DNA of 64,000 nt from Psychrobacter sp. P11G3. GTDB lineage: Bacteria > Pseudomonadota > Gammaproteobacteria > Pseudomonadales > Moraxellaceae. Where the stretch lies: the NCBI RefSeq assembly GCF_001435845.1, contig NZ_CM003596.1, positions 3,192,232 through 3,256,231 of the forward strand. The letters run 5' to 3'. Below the pieces are notes generated by a model. That model did no database searches, was not told where the DNA came from, and saw only the letters and a program-made list of their open reading frames with translations. This document shows positions 56,969-64,000 of this stretch, piece by piece. How positions within the stretch are numbered: the stretch's first letter is position 1; every line of letters begins with the position of its first letter. A program made the translations under genes and the position numbers.

Positions 56969-57046
56969 CGTAAATCAATTACTGTTTCATCCACATTCCA
57001 AGCTTATTCTTATGATTTGTGGACAACCTACTTATACGAAGAATAT

Positions 57047-58102
57047 TTATAAAGGTAATAAGGTTAATTTAAGATCTGGACCAAGCTGTTGATGACTTTC
57101 TATATCAAACCGTAACTGCTGAGCAAGGGACATAGGATTGAAATCAACCATTGGACGAGCTTGCTCACCAAGTAAACAAGGTGCTTGATATACGATTAGC
57201 TCATCTACCAACTGTTGACTCAAAAAACTACCTGCAACGCTAGCACCTGCCTCCACTAACACGTCATAGCATTGATGCTCACTGACTAACTTAGCCAACA
57301 ACGCCGGCAAATCATCTTCATGCCAATAAATAGTATCTGGATGCTGACACAGCTGATAATCAGACTGTAGGCTGTGCTTTAAACGCTGACGCCTATCAAG
57401 TATGACTATTTTAGGGTTAGGTATTTTTTCAGGTGGTACGTCCAATTGTTCTGAGCGCACATTGAGCTGCGGGTTATCAGTTATTACGGTTTCACTACCT
57501 GTGATAATCGCACCACTTTGTGCTCGTAGTTTTTGTACATCTTCGCGGGCAGCTGTCGAGGTAATCCACTTTGATTCACCAGATGCCATCGCTGTACGGC
57601 CATCTAAACTGGTCGCTATTTTCAATCGTACATAAGGCATTTGAGTACGCATGGCTTTTAGAAAACCACGGTTTAGTACTTCTGCCTGCTCTGTCAGGAC
57701 ACCGACCGTTACCTCAATACCAGCTTGCTCTAATAGTTTCACACCGCGACCTGCAACCTGCGGATTTGGATCTAGACCTGCAACTACAACGCGCTTTACC
57801 TTAGCAACAACCAGTGCCAGCGCACATGGTGGTGTACGTCCCGTATGACTACATGGCTCTAATGTAACGTAAGCAGTTGCCCCTGCTGCCTGTGTACCGG
57901 CCTCTTTAAGTGCAAACACTTCTGCATGTGGTTCGCCAGCTTTAGGGTGAAACCCTTGACCAACAATCCGCTCTGCCTGAACAATAACGCAGCCTACTGC
58001 AGGATTCGGTCTAGTAGTATACAAACCGCGCTTCGCTTGTTCGATAGCAAGCATCATAAAGTAGCGGTCTTGTGCATCTTGAGCATGGCTTTGATTAGAC
58101 AT
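57047..58102 (-). CDS. ribD: RibD, bifunctional deaminase/reductase
   Basis: Two early steps of riboflavin synthesis in one protein: diaminohydroxyphosphoribosylaminopyrimidine deaminase and the uracil reductase. 351 residues. Deaminase domain (about 10-150) with zinc ligands in GEPHAEVFAL and VTLEPCSHTGRTPPCALA; reductase domain (about 155-350) with VRLKIATSLDGRTAM, a GSETVITDNPQLNVR segment, and DVLVEAGASVAGSFL. nrdR lies upstream and ribE downstream past the DnaA-box region; ribBA and ribH are not in the window. Confidence 0.96.
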   Translation of the reverse strand: MSNQSHAQDAQDRYFMMLAIEQAKRGLYTTRPNPAVGCVIVQAERIVGQGFHPKAGEPHAEVFALKEAGTQAAGATAYVTLEPCSHTGRTPPCALALVVAKVKRVVVAGLDPNPQVAGRGVKLLEQAGIEVTVGVLTEQAEVLNRGFLKAMRTQMPYVRLKIATSLDGRTAMASGESKWITSTAAREDVQKLRAQSGAIITGSETVITDNPQLNVRSEQLDVPPEKIPNPKIVILDRRQRLKHSLQSDYQLCQHPDTIYWHEDDLPALLAKLVSEHQCYDVLVEAGASVAGSFLSQQLVDELIVYQAPCLLGEQARPMVDFNPMSLAQQLRFDIESHQQLGPDLKLTLLPL

Positions 58103-58228
58103 AAGGCTAGGCTTAATAAATAGTTGAAGACTCTATATAAGAAAATAAGCGTTGAAAGCTGATTGATAATTCTGATTAGTAATTGGGAAACACTTATCAA
58201 CTAGGGATTACTCAAAAGCTTGCTTCGC

Positions 58229-58687
58229 TTACTTCTCATTTGGACGAATATTGGCAATTTCTTGATGAAATGCATCGATATCTTGAAAGTCGCGATACAC
58301 ACTAGCAAAGCGTACATAGGCGACATCATCCAAAGTTTTGAGTTCACTCATGATGATTTCACCCAAGACTTTACTACTGATTTCTCGCTCACCCATCTGC
58401 CTAACACGTTTTTCAATACGACTAATCATCGCCTCTTGTTCATCGATAGTGATAGGACGCTTTTGTAAAGGTAGTAAAATAGAACGGCGCAGCTTTTCAT
58501 TGTCGTAAGGTTCGATCTTGTTGCTTGATTTGATGATTCTTGGCATGACCACTTCTACCATCTCAAAAGTCGTAAAACGTTCTTGGCAGCTGTTACACGA
58601 ACGGCGTCGACGCACTTGTGCCCCTTCCGCAGCAAGACGTGAGTCAATAACCTTGGTCTCTGACGCATTACAGTACGGACAGTGCAT
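58229..58687 (-). CDS. nrdR: NrdR, ribonucleotide reductase repressor
   Basis: Transcriptional repressor of ribonucleotide reductase genes that senses ATP/dATP. 152 residues: zinc ribbon MHCPYCNASETKVIDSRLAAEGAQVRRRRSC-NSC with four Cys, then an ATP-cone (about 47-137, PRIIKSSNKIEPYDNEKLRRSI) and a short C-terminal tail. The length is standard. Commonly found beside ribD, as here (ribD 126 bases downstream). No NrdR boxes were noticed upstream of any gene in this window. Confidence 0.97.
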   Translation of the reverse strand: MHCPYCNASETKVIDSRLAAEGAQVRRRRSCNSCQERFTTFEMVEVVMPRIIKSSNKIEPYDNEKLRRSILLPLQKRPITIDEQEAMISRIEKRVRQMGEREISSKVLGEIIMSELKTLDDVAYVRFASVYRDFQDIDAFHQEIANIRPNEK

Positions 58688-58774
58688 AGCATTTCCTTAT
58701 TTTACGATTGAGAATAAAAGCAGTGTTTTTATAATGGTTCATGTTATTGGATAATAACAAAAACCACTTAACAG

Positions 58775-60226
58775 TTATTTACCAATACAAAAGCTGCCGA
58801 ATATCTTACCCAATAAGTCATCAGCGCTGAACTCACCCGTAATTTCACCCAAGCTCTGCTGTGCTTGACGTAAGCTATCAGCAACCAACTCACCCGCTTC
58901 GAATACCGTTAATTGCTCATGGGCTTCTGCCAAGAAATTAGCAGTTCGTCTAAGTGCATCGAGATGTCTGGTACGAGCGATTAAGCTATTCTCTGGTGGA
59001 TGAAAGCCTACTTTCTCACATAATGCTTCAACCAAGTTATCGATACCAATGCCTGTTTCACATGAAACATTAACCTGCTGATAACCTCTGTTTTTGATTT
59101 CAGTTTGGGTCTTAGCAGCACTTTCTTCTCTATTATTATCGCTCAATAAGTCGCTTTTATTAGCAATGATAAGTAAGCGTTTAGCTTCTGGCAGTTCACC
59201 AAACAACTGTTCAGCAAGCTGCAACGGTGTGCTTTCTTCTTCAACATCGCGAGTCACATCATAGACCATCAGTAGCATATCAGCTTGCGTGATGGCTGTA
59301 CGGGCACGTTCGATTCCGATACGTTCCACAGTGTCTTCTGTCTCACGTAGGCCTGCTGTGTCAGTCAGATGTAGCGTCAAACCATTGAGCACGACTGTCT
59401 CTTGCAGCGTATCACGCGTAGTACCGGCGACATCAGTCACGATAGCACGCTCTTGCCCTGCAAGGCGGTTGAGCAAGCTAGATTTACCTGCGTTTGGCCT
59501 ACCTGCTAGCACGACATGGATACCGTCGCGCAAAAGCTGACCTTGCTTTGCCGTTGATAAAACTTGTTGTATCTTATCTTGCGTCTGCTCAAGCTTACTT
59601 TGTATGACGCCATCAGACAAAAAATCAACGTCTTCTTCGTCGGGGAAATCAATAGCAGCTTCGACATGTAAACGAAGGTGAATGAGTTGTTCTAATAACT
59701 GGTTAATTTTTTGTGAAAACTCACCACTTAAAGAACGAATCGCACTACTGGCGGCGGCAGCACTGGTGGCATCAATCGCATCAGCGATCGCTTCTGCCTG
59801 CACCAAGTCCAATTTATCATTATCAAAGGCACGATAAGAGAACTCTCCTGCACTTGCTTGCTTGGCACCTAGCTCAAATACGCGCGCGAGCAACTGGTTT
59901 TGTAAAATAACACCACCATGCCCTTGCAGCTCAATAACGTCCTCACCTGTGAATGAATGCGGACCTTTGAAAAACAAGACCAATCCCTCATCAATGACAG
60001 TGCCATCAGCTTGATAAAAACGACAAAAGCTAGCCATTCGCGGCGTAAAAGCAGACTTACCTGTTAGGGCACATGCCATATCGTAAGCACGGCTGCCTGA
60101 TAGACGTATGACACCCACACCTCCTCGCCCAAGCGGCGTTGCAATCGCAGCAATTGTGGCCAATCCAGATGTATTAGACTTTTCAGAAGAATTAGGTACG
60201 GCTAATGCTGTCTCTAAGGAATCCAC
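58775..60226 (-). CDS. mnmE: MnmE/TrmE tRNA-modifying GTPase
   Basis: Potassium-dependent GTPase that with MnmG makes 5-carboxymethylaminomethyluridine at wobble position 34. 483 residues from a GTG at 60226, which has GAGAG five bases upstream; a TTG at 60238 would add four codons. N-terminal THF-binding domain ([20 protein letters not shown]), helical domain and G domain with [21 protein letters not shown] and ANKSDL, ending in the catalytic Cys motif CIGK. Its sequence carries a parS-like palindrome at 59054-59069 (encoding NVSCETG). mnmG is not in the window. Confidence 0.96.
   Translation of the reverse strand: MDSLETALAVPNSSEKSNTSGLATIAAIATPLGRGGVGVIRLSGSRAYDMACALTGKSAFTPRMASFCRFYQADGTVIDEGLVLFFKGPHSFTGEDVIELQGHGGVILQNQLLARVFELGAKQASAGEFSYRAFDNDKLDLVQAEAIADAIDATSAAAASSAIRSLSGEFSQKINQLLEQLIHLRLHVEAAIDFPDEEDVDFLSDGVIQSKLEQTQDKIQQVLSTAKQGQLLRDGIHVVLAGRPNAGKSSLLNRLAGQERAIVTDVAGTTRDTLQETVVLNGLTLHLTDTAGLRETEDTVERIGIERARTAITQADMLLMVYDVTRDVEEESTPLQLAEQLFGELPEAKRLLIIANKSDLLSDNNREESAAKTQTEIKNRGYQQVNVSCETGIGIDNLVEALCEKVGFHPPENSLIARTRHLDALRRTANFLAEAHEQLTVFEAGELVADSLRQAQQSLGEITGEFSADDLLGKIFGSFCIGK
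59054..59069. other. parS-like ParB site 4, inside mnmE
   Basis: TGTTTCACATGAAACA, one mismatch from the parS consensus and identical to site 1. Lies in the coding sequence for NVSCETGIG. Confidence 0.85.
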
Positions 60227-60337
60227 AATGACTCTCAATGTTTAAAAGCTCCATTATAGACGTCTGGACTCATACTGACAAAGCAAACTTTGAAAGGTAG
60301 CCGCATCAGACATATATTCGTTTTGATATTTATAAGC

Positions 60338-60385
60338 TGTGGATAATGTTGATAAGCTGTGGATAACATTTACCACTTATCCACC
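60338..60385. promoter_or_regulatory. DnaA-box cluster between mnmE and yidC
   Basis: Two perfect boxes TGTGGATAA at 60338-60346 and 60358-60366, within a 20-base tandem repeat containing ATAAGCTGTGGATAA, plus TTATCCACC at 60377-60385 in the opposite orientation (one mismatch). About 3 kb from oriC. Confidence 0.7.
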
Positions 60386-60391
60386 ACCTAT

Positions 60392-60421
60392 AAAAAAACC
60401 ACCGCTTGCGCGATGGTTTTT
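60392..60421 (-). terminator. Terminator after yidC
   Basis: Minus strand: ACCATCGC-GCAA-GCGGTGGT (GNRA-type loop, one U-G pair) followed by seven T. Confidence 0.92.
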
Positions 60422-60443
60422 GGTGTTTCTGACAAAGAACTGA

Positions 60444-62126
60444 TTAATCGACCACTTTTACCGTACGACGCTTTTGCTCTTCATCGACTTTTTTATTGAC
60501 GATATATTGCTGAGTCATACTAAACAAGTTGTTGACTGTCCAATATAAAACCAAACCTGCTGGGAAGAACAGCATGAATGCAGTAAAGATAATCGGCAAG
60601 AACTTCATGACTTTTGCTTGCATCGGATCTGCTGGCTGCGGGTTCAACTGCTGCTGTACAAACATCGACGCACCCATTAACAACGGCAAGATAAACCACG
60701 GATCCATCGCTGACAGATCTTGAATCCACAAAATCCATGGTGCGTGACGCAACTCAACACTCTCTACTAATACCCAGTACAAAGCTAAGAAAATCGGCAT
60801 CTGCATCAAGATTGGCAAGCAACCTGCCATCGGATTGACTTTTTCTTCTTTGTATATCGCCATCATCTCTTGCGACATTTTCATCCGATCATCGCCATGC
60901 TCTTCTTTAAGCACTTTGAGTCTTGGCGCAATGGCACGCATTTTAGCCATCGAGTAGTAGCTCTTATTAGAGAACCACATCAAGGCAATTTTTACTAAGA
61001 TAGTCAGTAAAATAATTGACCAACCCCAGTTACCAACAACCTTATGCACACCTTCCAAGATAGCAAATAAGACCTTTGATATTGGCCACAGCAGACCATA
61101 ATCAACTGTTTTGTTAAGGCCTACCGCAACGTCTTTTAGCTCAGACTGAACTTTTGGACCTGCATACAGTATTGCATTTAAAGTAACTTGTTTGTTTGGT
61201 GCTACATTCACTGGTTGGCTATTAAAGCCGATAAAATAATCACTACCTGTTTCACGAGTAAAGAATTTACCAGTGAAATTTTCAGGCGTCCAAGCAGATA
61301 CAAAGTAATGCTGTACGATACCAACCCAGCCTTTATCGCTAGTGGTCGTCAACTCACCATCACTAAAGTCACCAAATTTCAGCTTATTATAAGGATCATC
61401 TGGGGTACCCCAAGCACCGCCTAGATAAGTCGCCATGCTCAGCGCGCCTTTATCAGACATACCAGGATCTTTACTATCATCACGCTTTAACTGTGCAAAC
61501 ATCTGACCTTGCCAAGCATTGGTAGACGCGTTTTGAATCTGATAGCTAATATCGATTGGATATTTATTTTCAGTGAAAGTGAAAGTCTTGGTAATCGTCA
61601 CACCGTCTTTCTTATAAGTAAGCGGCACTGACAACGTTTGCTGTCCATCTTCCATCACATAATTGTTAGCAGTATGGTTATAAGTCGCTCTACCTTCTGC
61701 TGTATCAATACCGTTCTGACCAATAAGTCCAGATTGAGCCACATACACACGGTTACTGTTGTTTTCTAACAATACGAAAGGCTTATCGCTATCGAGCGTT
61801 GCGTCATACTGCTTGAGTGCAGCATAAACAATATCACCACCTTCTGGATTGATTTTTATATCATAGCGATCAGTTGTTACCGTGATTAGACCAGCGTTTT
61901 TCGCAGGAGTCGCTGTCACAGCACTATTATCCACAGGTAATGTCTGTACCGGGATATCACCTGCTGCACCAGTAGTAGAAGGAATGTCAGCACCTACCGA
62001 ACTTGTAGTTTCTGGCACCGCATCTACAGCTGGAGCATCGGCATAATCATCTCGCCATGCCAAAATCAGCAGATAAGCGGTAATTAGCATCGCAATGATG
62101 ATCATCACCCGAAATATCTTTTGCAT
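60444..62126 (-). CDS. yidC: YidC membrane protein insertase
   Basis: Inserts proteins into the inner membrane alone or with Sec. 560 residues: TM1 (about 5-24), a long periplasmic beta-sandwich domain (about 60-340), then five helices from about 355 to 530 (VVGNWGWSIILLTILVKIALMWFSN with the conserved Arg region, CLPILMQMPIFLALYWVLVESVELRHAPWILWI) and a basic tail (KVDEEQKRRTVKVVD). A Thr/Ala/Pro-rich linker (about 30-75) is longer than in E. coli. AGGAAAGG precedes the ATG. Gene order rpmH-rnpA-yidD-yidC-mnmE is the standard origin block. Confidence 0.97.
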   Translation of the reverse strand: MQKIFRVMIIIAMLITAYLLILAWRDDYADAPAVDAVPETTSSVGADIPSTTGAAGDIPVQTLPVDNSAVTATPAKNAGLITVTTDRYDIKINPEGGDIVYAALKQYDATLDSDKPFVLLENNSNRVYVAQSGLIGQNGIDTAEGRATYNHTANNYVMEDGQQTLSVPLTYKKDGVTITKTFTFTENKYPIDISYQIQNASTNAWQGQMFAQLKRDDSKDPGMSDKGALSMATYLGGAWGTPDDPYNKLKFGDFSDGELTTTSDKGWVGIVQHYFVSAWTPENFTGKFFTRETGSDYFIGFNSQPVNVAPNKQVTLNAILYAGPKVQSELKDVAVGLNKTVDYGLLWPISKVLFAILEGVHKVVGNWGWSIILLTILVKIALMWFSNKSYYSMAKMRAIAPRLKVLKEEHGDDRMKMSQEMMAIYKEEKVNPMAGCLPILMQMPIFLALYWVLVESVELRHAPWILWIQDLSAMDPWFILPLLMGASMFVQQQLNPQPADPMQAKVMKFLPIIFTAFMLFFPAGLVLYWTVNNLFSMTQQYIVNKKVDEEQKRRTVKVVD

Positions 62127-62283
62127 AAACCTTTCCTAGATTAAAAAATTAGGGAATGAAAAATTAGGGCATGTGTCATGACTGTCCTACACAGCTGTCC
62201 TGTCACATTGCAACTGCATCAGTAGTCATTTACATAAAATGTGCATCATTTTACTAAAAATCTGTCTCAAATGATACCAAGAG

Positions 62284-62292
62284 TGTGGATAA
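62284..62292. promoter_or_regulatory. Isolated DnaA box before yidC
   Basis: Perfect TGTGGATAA in the yidD-yidC gap (62127-62341); a second related word, TTGTGGGTAA, lies a few bases further on. Confidence 0.55.
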
Positions 62293-62341
62293 CTTGTGGG
62301 TAACTTAACAGAGTATCTATCTGAGACTAAAGAGGACGACT

Positions 62342-62722
62342 TCATGTTGATTTTATCAAATGATTAAGCTGTGAAACATAGCTAGTATTGTCTCGATAAA
62401 CACCCAAACTCTGGGGGTTATTATTTGATACATCAGTAAAAGATATGTATTGATAGCTATAGGAAGCTAAGGGTAAGGGTACAAAGTCTATACCGTGTCC
62501 ACCTAAAGGGTGACACCTGCTAAGACGTTTTAATAATAACCAACCACCTTTACGAGTACCATGCCATGTTAAAGCTTGTTTGCCATAATTTGAGCATGTC
62601 GGATAATAGCGACAACGAGCAGGTATTATAGGACTAATTATTTTTTGATAAAAAATAATTAAATTAAAAAATAATTTATAAATAAATTTACTTATAAGTA
62701 TTTCTTTAAATAAAAAATTCAT
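62342..62722 (-). CDS. yidD: YidD, membrane protein insertion efficiency factor
   Basis: Small membrane-associated protein helping YidC insertion. 126 residues. Hydrophobic, Phe/Ile/Lys-rich N-terminus with [51 protein letters not shown], then [21 protein letters not shown], the family signature with conserved Cys. About 40 residues ([19 protein letters not shown]...) extend past the usual end. Starts one base after the rnpA stop, so translation is probably coupled. The first part is strikingly AT-rich. Confidence 0.93.
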   Translation of the reverse strand: MNFLFKEILISKFIYKLFFNLIIFYQKIISPIIPARCRYYPTCSNYGKQALTWHGTRKGGWLLLKRLSRCHPLGGHGIDFVPLPLASYSYQYISFTDVSNNNPQSLGVYRDNTSYVSQLNHLIKST

Positions 62723-62723
62723 T

Positions 62724-63095
62724 TTATTTTCTTTCTATTTTTTTAAAAATATTAATTATTTGATTTTTTAATTCTTTATTATCTATATCTTTAATAGGTT
62801 TTTTGACAATAAAAACAATGTCATTATTTTCCATTTTGAAAGCTTTGGTACGGAACTCTTCACGCACATATCTTTTGATTAGATTACGAGCGACAGCAGT
62901 AGGTACTTTACGCTTGGTAATAGCCATACCGACTCGTGGCTGTGCATGCTCGTTAGTACGTACAAAAGCCATTAAATGACTCTGATGAATCTTGCGCTCA
63001 GGTGCGTCAAATACCTCACGGAAGGCTGCAGGGGTAAGCAAGCGTTGCTGTTTAGTGAAACTAGCTGCAGGTGTATCTGATAGAGTATTGGACAT
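62724..63095 (-). CDS. rnpA: RnpA, ribonuclease P protein component
   Basis: Protein subunit of RNase P, which trims tRNA 5' ends. 123 residues with the conserved basic motif [26 protein letters not shown] near residue 60 (RNR-type helix). The N-terminus (about 1-25, [29 protein letters not shown]) has the usual Phe contact. The C-terminal 40 residues ([34 protein letters not shown]) are encoded by very AT-rich DNA. Lies between rpmH, from which a terminator-like hairpin separates it, and yidD. Confidence 0.96.
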   Translation of the reverse strand: MSNTLSDTPAASFTKQQRLLTPAAFREVFDAPERKIHQSHLMAFVRTNEHAQPRVGMAITKRKVPTAVARNLIKRYVREEFRTKAFKMENNDIVFIVKKPIKDIDNKELKNQIINIFKKIERK

Positions 63096-63147
63096 AGTAC
63101 AACCTAGTAGAATAACGATAGAAGAAATAATAACAAATTATAGAGAC

Positions 63148-63177
63148 AAAAAAAGCGCCTATGTGGGCGCTTTTAAT
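63148..63177 (-). terminator. Terminator/attenuator between rpmH and rnpA
   Basis: Minus strand: AAAAGCGCC / GGCGCTTTT with loop CACATA, followed by seven T. It lies between rpmH and rnpA, so it may reduce rnpA relative to the abundant L34 mRNA. Confidence 0.8.
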
Positions 63178-63274
63178 ATATGGCTAAGTGTCAGTTGTGA
63201 TGATTGACTATCGCAATCTATAAGCAATAAGAACACAACAAGCACTGTTAGCCATGCTTATCGCAATCTACTGA

Positions 63275-63409
63275 TTATACAGTAAGGCGATGACGTCCTT
63301 TAGCGCGGCGACGAGCTAAGACCTGACGGCCTTTTTTAGTTGCCATACGAGCACGGAAACCGTGAGTACGTTTACGCTTGATCACGCTTGGTTGGAATGT
63401 ACGTTTCAT
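63275..63409 (-). CDS. rpmH: Ribosomal protein L34
   Basis: 44-residue ribosomal protein L34, read directly from the minus strand: starts [20 protein letters not shown], continues [15 protein letters not shown] and ends [15 protein letters not shown] lies three bases before the ATG. L34 is the universal marker next to dnaA/oriC in bacteria, and here it is the first gene leftward of the DnaA-box region. Confidence 0.98.
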   Translation of the reverse strand: MKRTFQPSVIKRKRTHGFRARMATKKGRQVLARRRAKGRHRLTV

Positions 63410-64000
63410 AACTCACCTATCAAAATAATGGACTAAATTCGTAATAACGGAGGATTATACCATTCAGTATAGTTTTGGTCAATAAACTAATTTGCTTTGT
63501 CCCTAAATAGGAAATACCTCATACAAATCTAGTAAAGATATTTCCTTAAAACCTATTTCTAGTTAACCAAATTTTATAGTTATATATTCTATATATTTAC
63601 AAAGTTATCCACAGGTTGGTTCAAACACTATAATAATAATTAATTAATATAGATATAGTATTGTTATTATTGGGACCATAATTATCTGTGGTTAAGTCTA
63701 TTTTCCTTTTTATTATCAATTTACTAGGCTATGGGTAAACTTGTGGATAAACTGTGGGTTAAATATGGATAACTAGCTTGTGAAAGTTATGCATAAAACT
63801 GTCCACAGTCTTATCCACAAAAAACAAGGTTTTATCCACAGGGTATCTGTGTTAAATTAGGCGCTACTTGATATACACCTTCGTATAGGATATCAGTACG
63901 AACTTTTTGGTTAGTTGTTACGTGTAATATCGAGGCTTAGGTAGCAATTTATATTGCTAAAAAATAACTATTATTTCAGATTACAAGGTCAGTATTTTTC
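63410..64000. other. Putative oriC / dnaA upstream region
   Basis: 590 AT-rich bases without a gene. Perfect DnaA boxes: TTATCCACA at 63605-63613, TGTGGATAA at 63742-63750, TTATCCACA at 63811-63819 and 63832-63840. Degenerate boxes: TGTGGTTAA at 63687-63695 and TATGGATAA at 63764-63772. An AT-rich stretch (about 63540-63660) could be the unwinding element. The order rpmH-(boxes)-dnaA is standard; dnaA itself is not reached before the window ends. Confidence 0.85.

Larger units (their letters stand above)
56616..57046. other. AT-rich origin-type region with DnaA boxes and parS between ribE and ribD
   Basis: No gene is seen in 430 bases. Two perfect DnaA boxes lie at 56754-56762 (TGTGGATAA) and 56813-56821 (TTATCCACA), and two one-mismatch boxes at 56945-56953 (TTATACACA) and 57018-57026 (TGTGGACAA). 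A parS-like site is at 56926-56941 and a degenerate one at 56953-56968. About 7 kb from the putative oriC. Also holds the ribE promoter. Confidence 0.75.

Noticed and set aside
57018..57026. TGTGGACAA as a true DnaA box
   Set aside because: One mismatch in a conserved position; counted only as a near-box in the region description.
56616..57046. FMN riboswitch upstream of ribE or ribD
   Set aside because: The conserved RFN-element core words were not found; the region is instead filled with DnaA boxes and ParB-site palindromes.
1..64000. Insertion sequences, prophage, CRISPR or defence genes
   Set aside because: No transposase, integrase, Cas or toxin-antitoxin pair was recognised, and no long repeats beyond those listed; the window is core chromosome.

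Overview
The window is a chromosomal stretch of a gammaproteobacterium of the Moraxellaceae, most like Psychrobacter. This is judged from protein character, a moderate-to-low GC content, the Moraxellaceae-like set of genes (nqr operon with apbE and nqrM, tsaC-dprA-LysM, rsmB-fmt) and the rpmH-rnpA-yidD-yidC-mnmE block next to the chromosomal origin. There is no sign of phage, insertion sequences, CRISPR or plasmid genes. Species assignment is inference; no database was searched.

Layout. Positions 1-2.5 kb: a BON-MscS channel and hisA on the minus strand. 2.5-3.6 kb: a gene-free stretch with several hairpins. 3.6-12.9 kb: the Na+-translocating NADH:quinone reductase operon nqrABCDEF, then a tiny lipoprotein, a short-chain dehydrogenase, the flavinyltransferase apbE and the maturation factor nqrM. 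Together these make the sodium pump and the factors that load its FMN and iron. 13-21 kb: an MFS transporter, the tesA-ybbA-ybbP esterase/ABC block, avtA and small membrane proteins. 21.5-28 kb: hisH, hisB, a GNAT/PanZ-like protein, tRNA-Phe, hypotheticals, gph and comM. 28-38 kb: a penicillin-acylase-type lipoprotein, hemN, an SPFH/NfeD pair, two paralogous beta-barrel proteins and bioF-bioC. 38-41 kb: dnaK and grpE, with a sigma-32-like promoter before dnaK. 41-53 kb: an HSL-type esterase, a metallophosphoesterase, a TIGR01777 epimerase, tsaC, dprA, a LysM protein, thrC, rsmB and fmt. 53-56 kb: a large hybrid sensor kinase that lacks the phospho-accepting histidine. 56-63.4 kb: ribE, ribD, nrdR, mnmE, yidC, yidD, rnpA and rpmH. 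63.4-64 kb: an AT-rich, DnaA-box-rich region that looks like oriC; dnaA should start just beyond the edge.

Almost all genes from 42.5 kb to the right end lie on the minus strand, pointing away from the putative origin, as expected for leading-strand genes. Four 16-bp ParB-site (parS) palindromes, plus one degenerate copy, lie between 43.7 and 59.1 kb. Nine perfect DnaA boxes lie in the last 7.3 kb. The right third is therefore an origin/centromere domain laid over housekeeping genes. I did not find an obviously new multi-gene system. The strongest leads are the parS/DnaA-box architecture, the degenerate hybrid kinase, the uncharacterised genes inside the NQR biogenesis cluster and the structured leader before nqrA.
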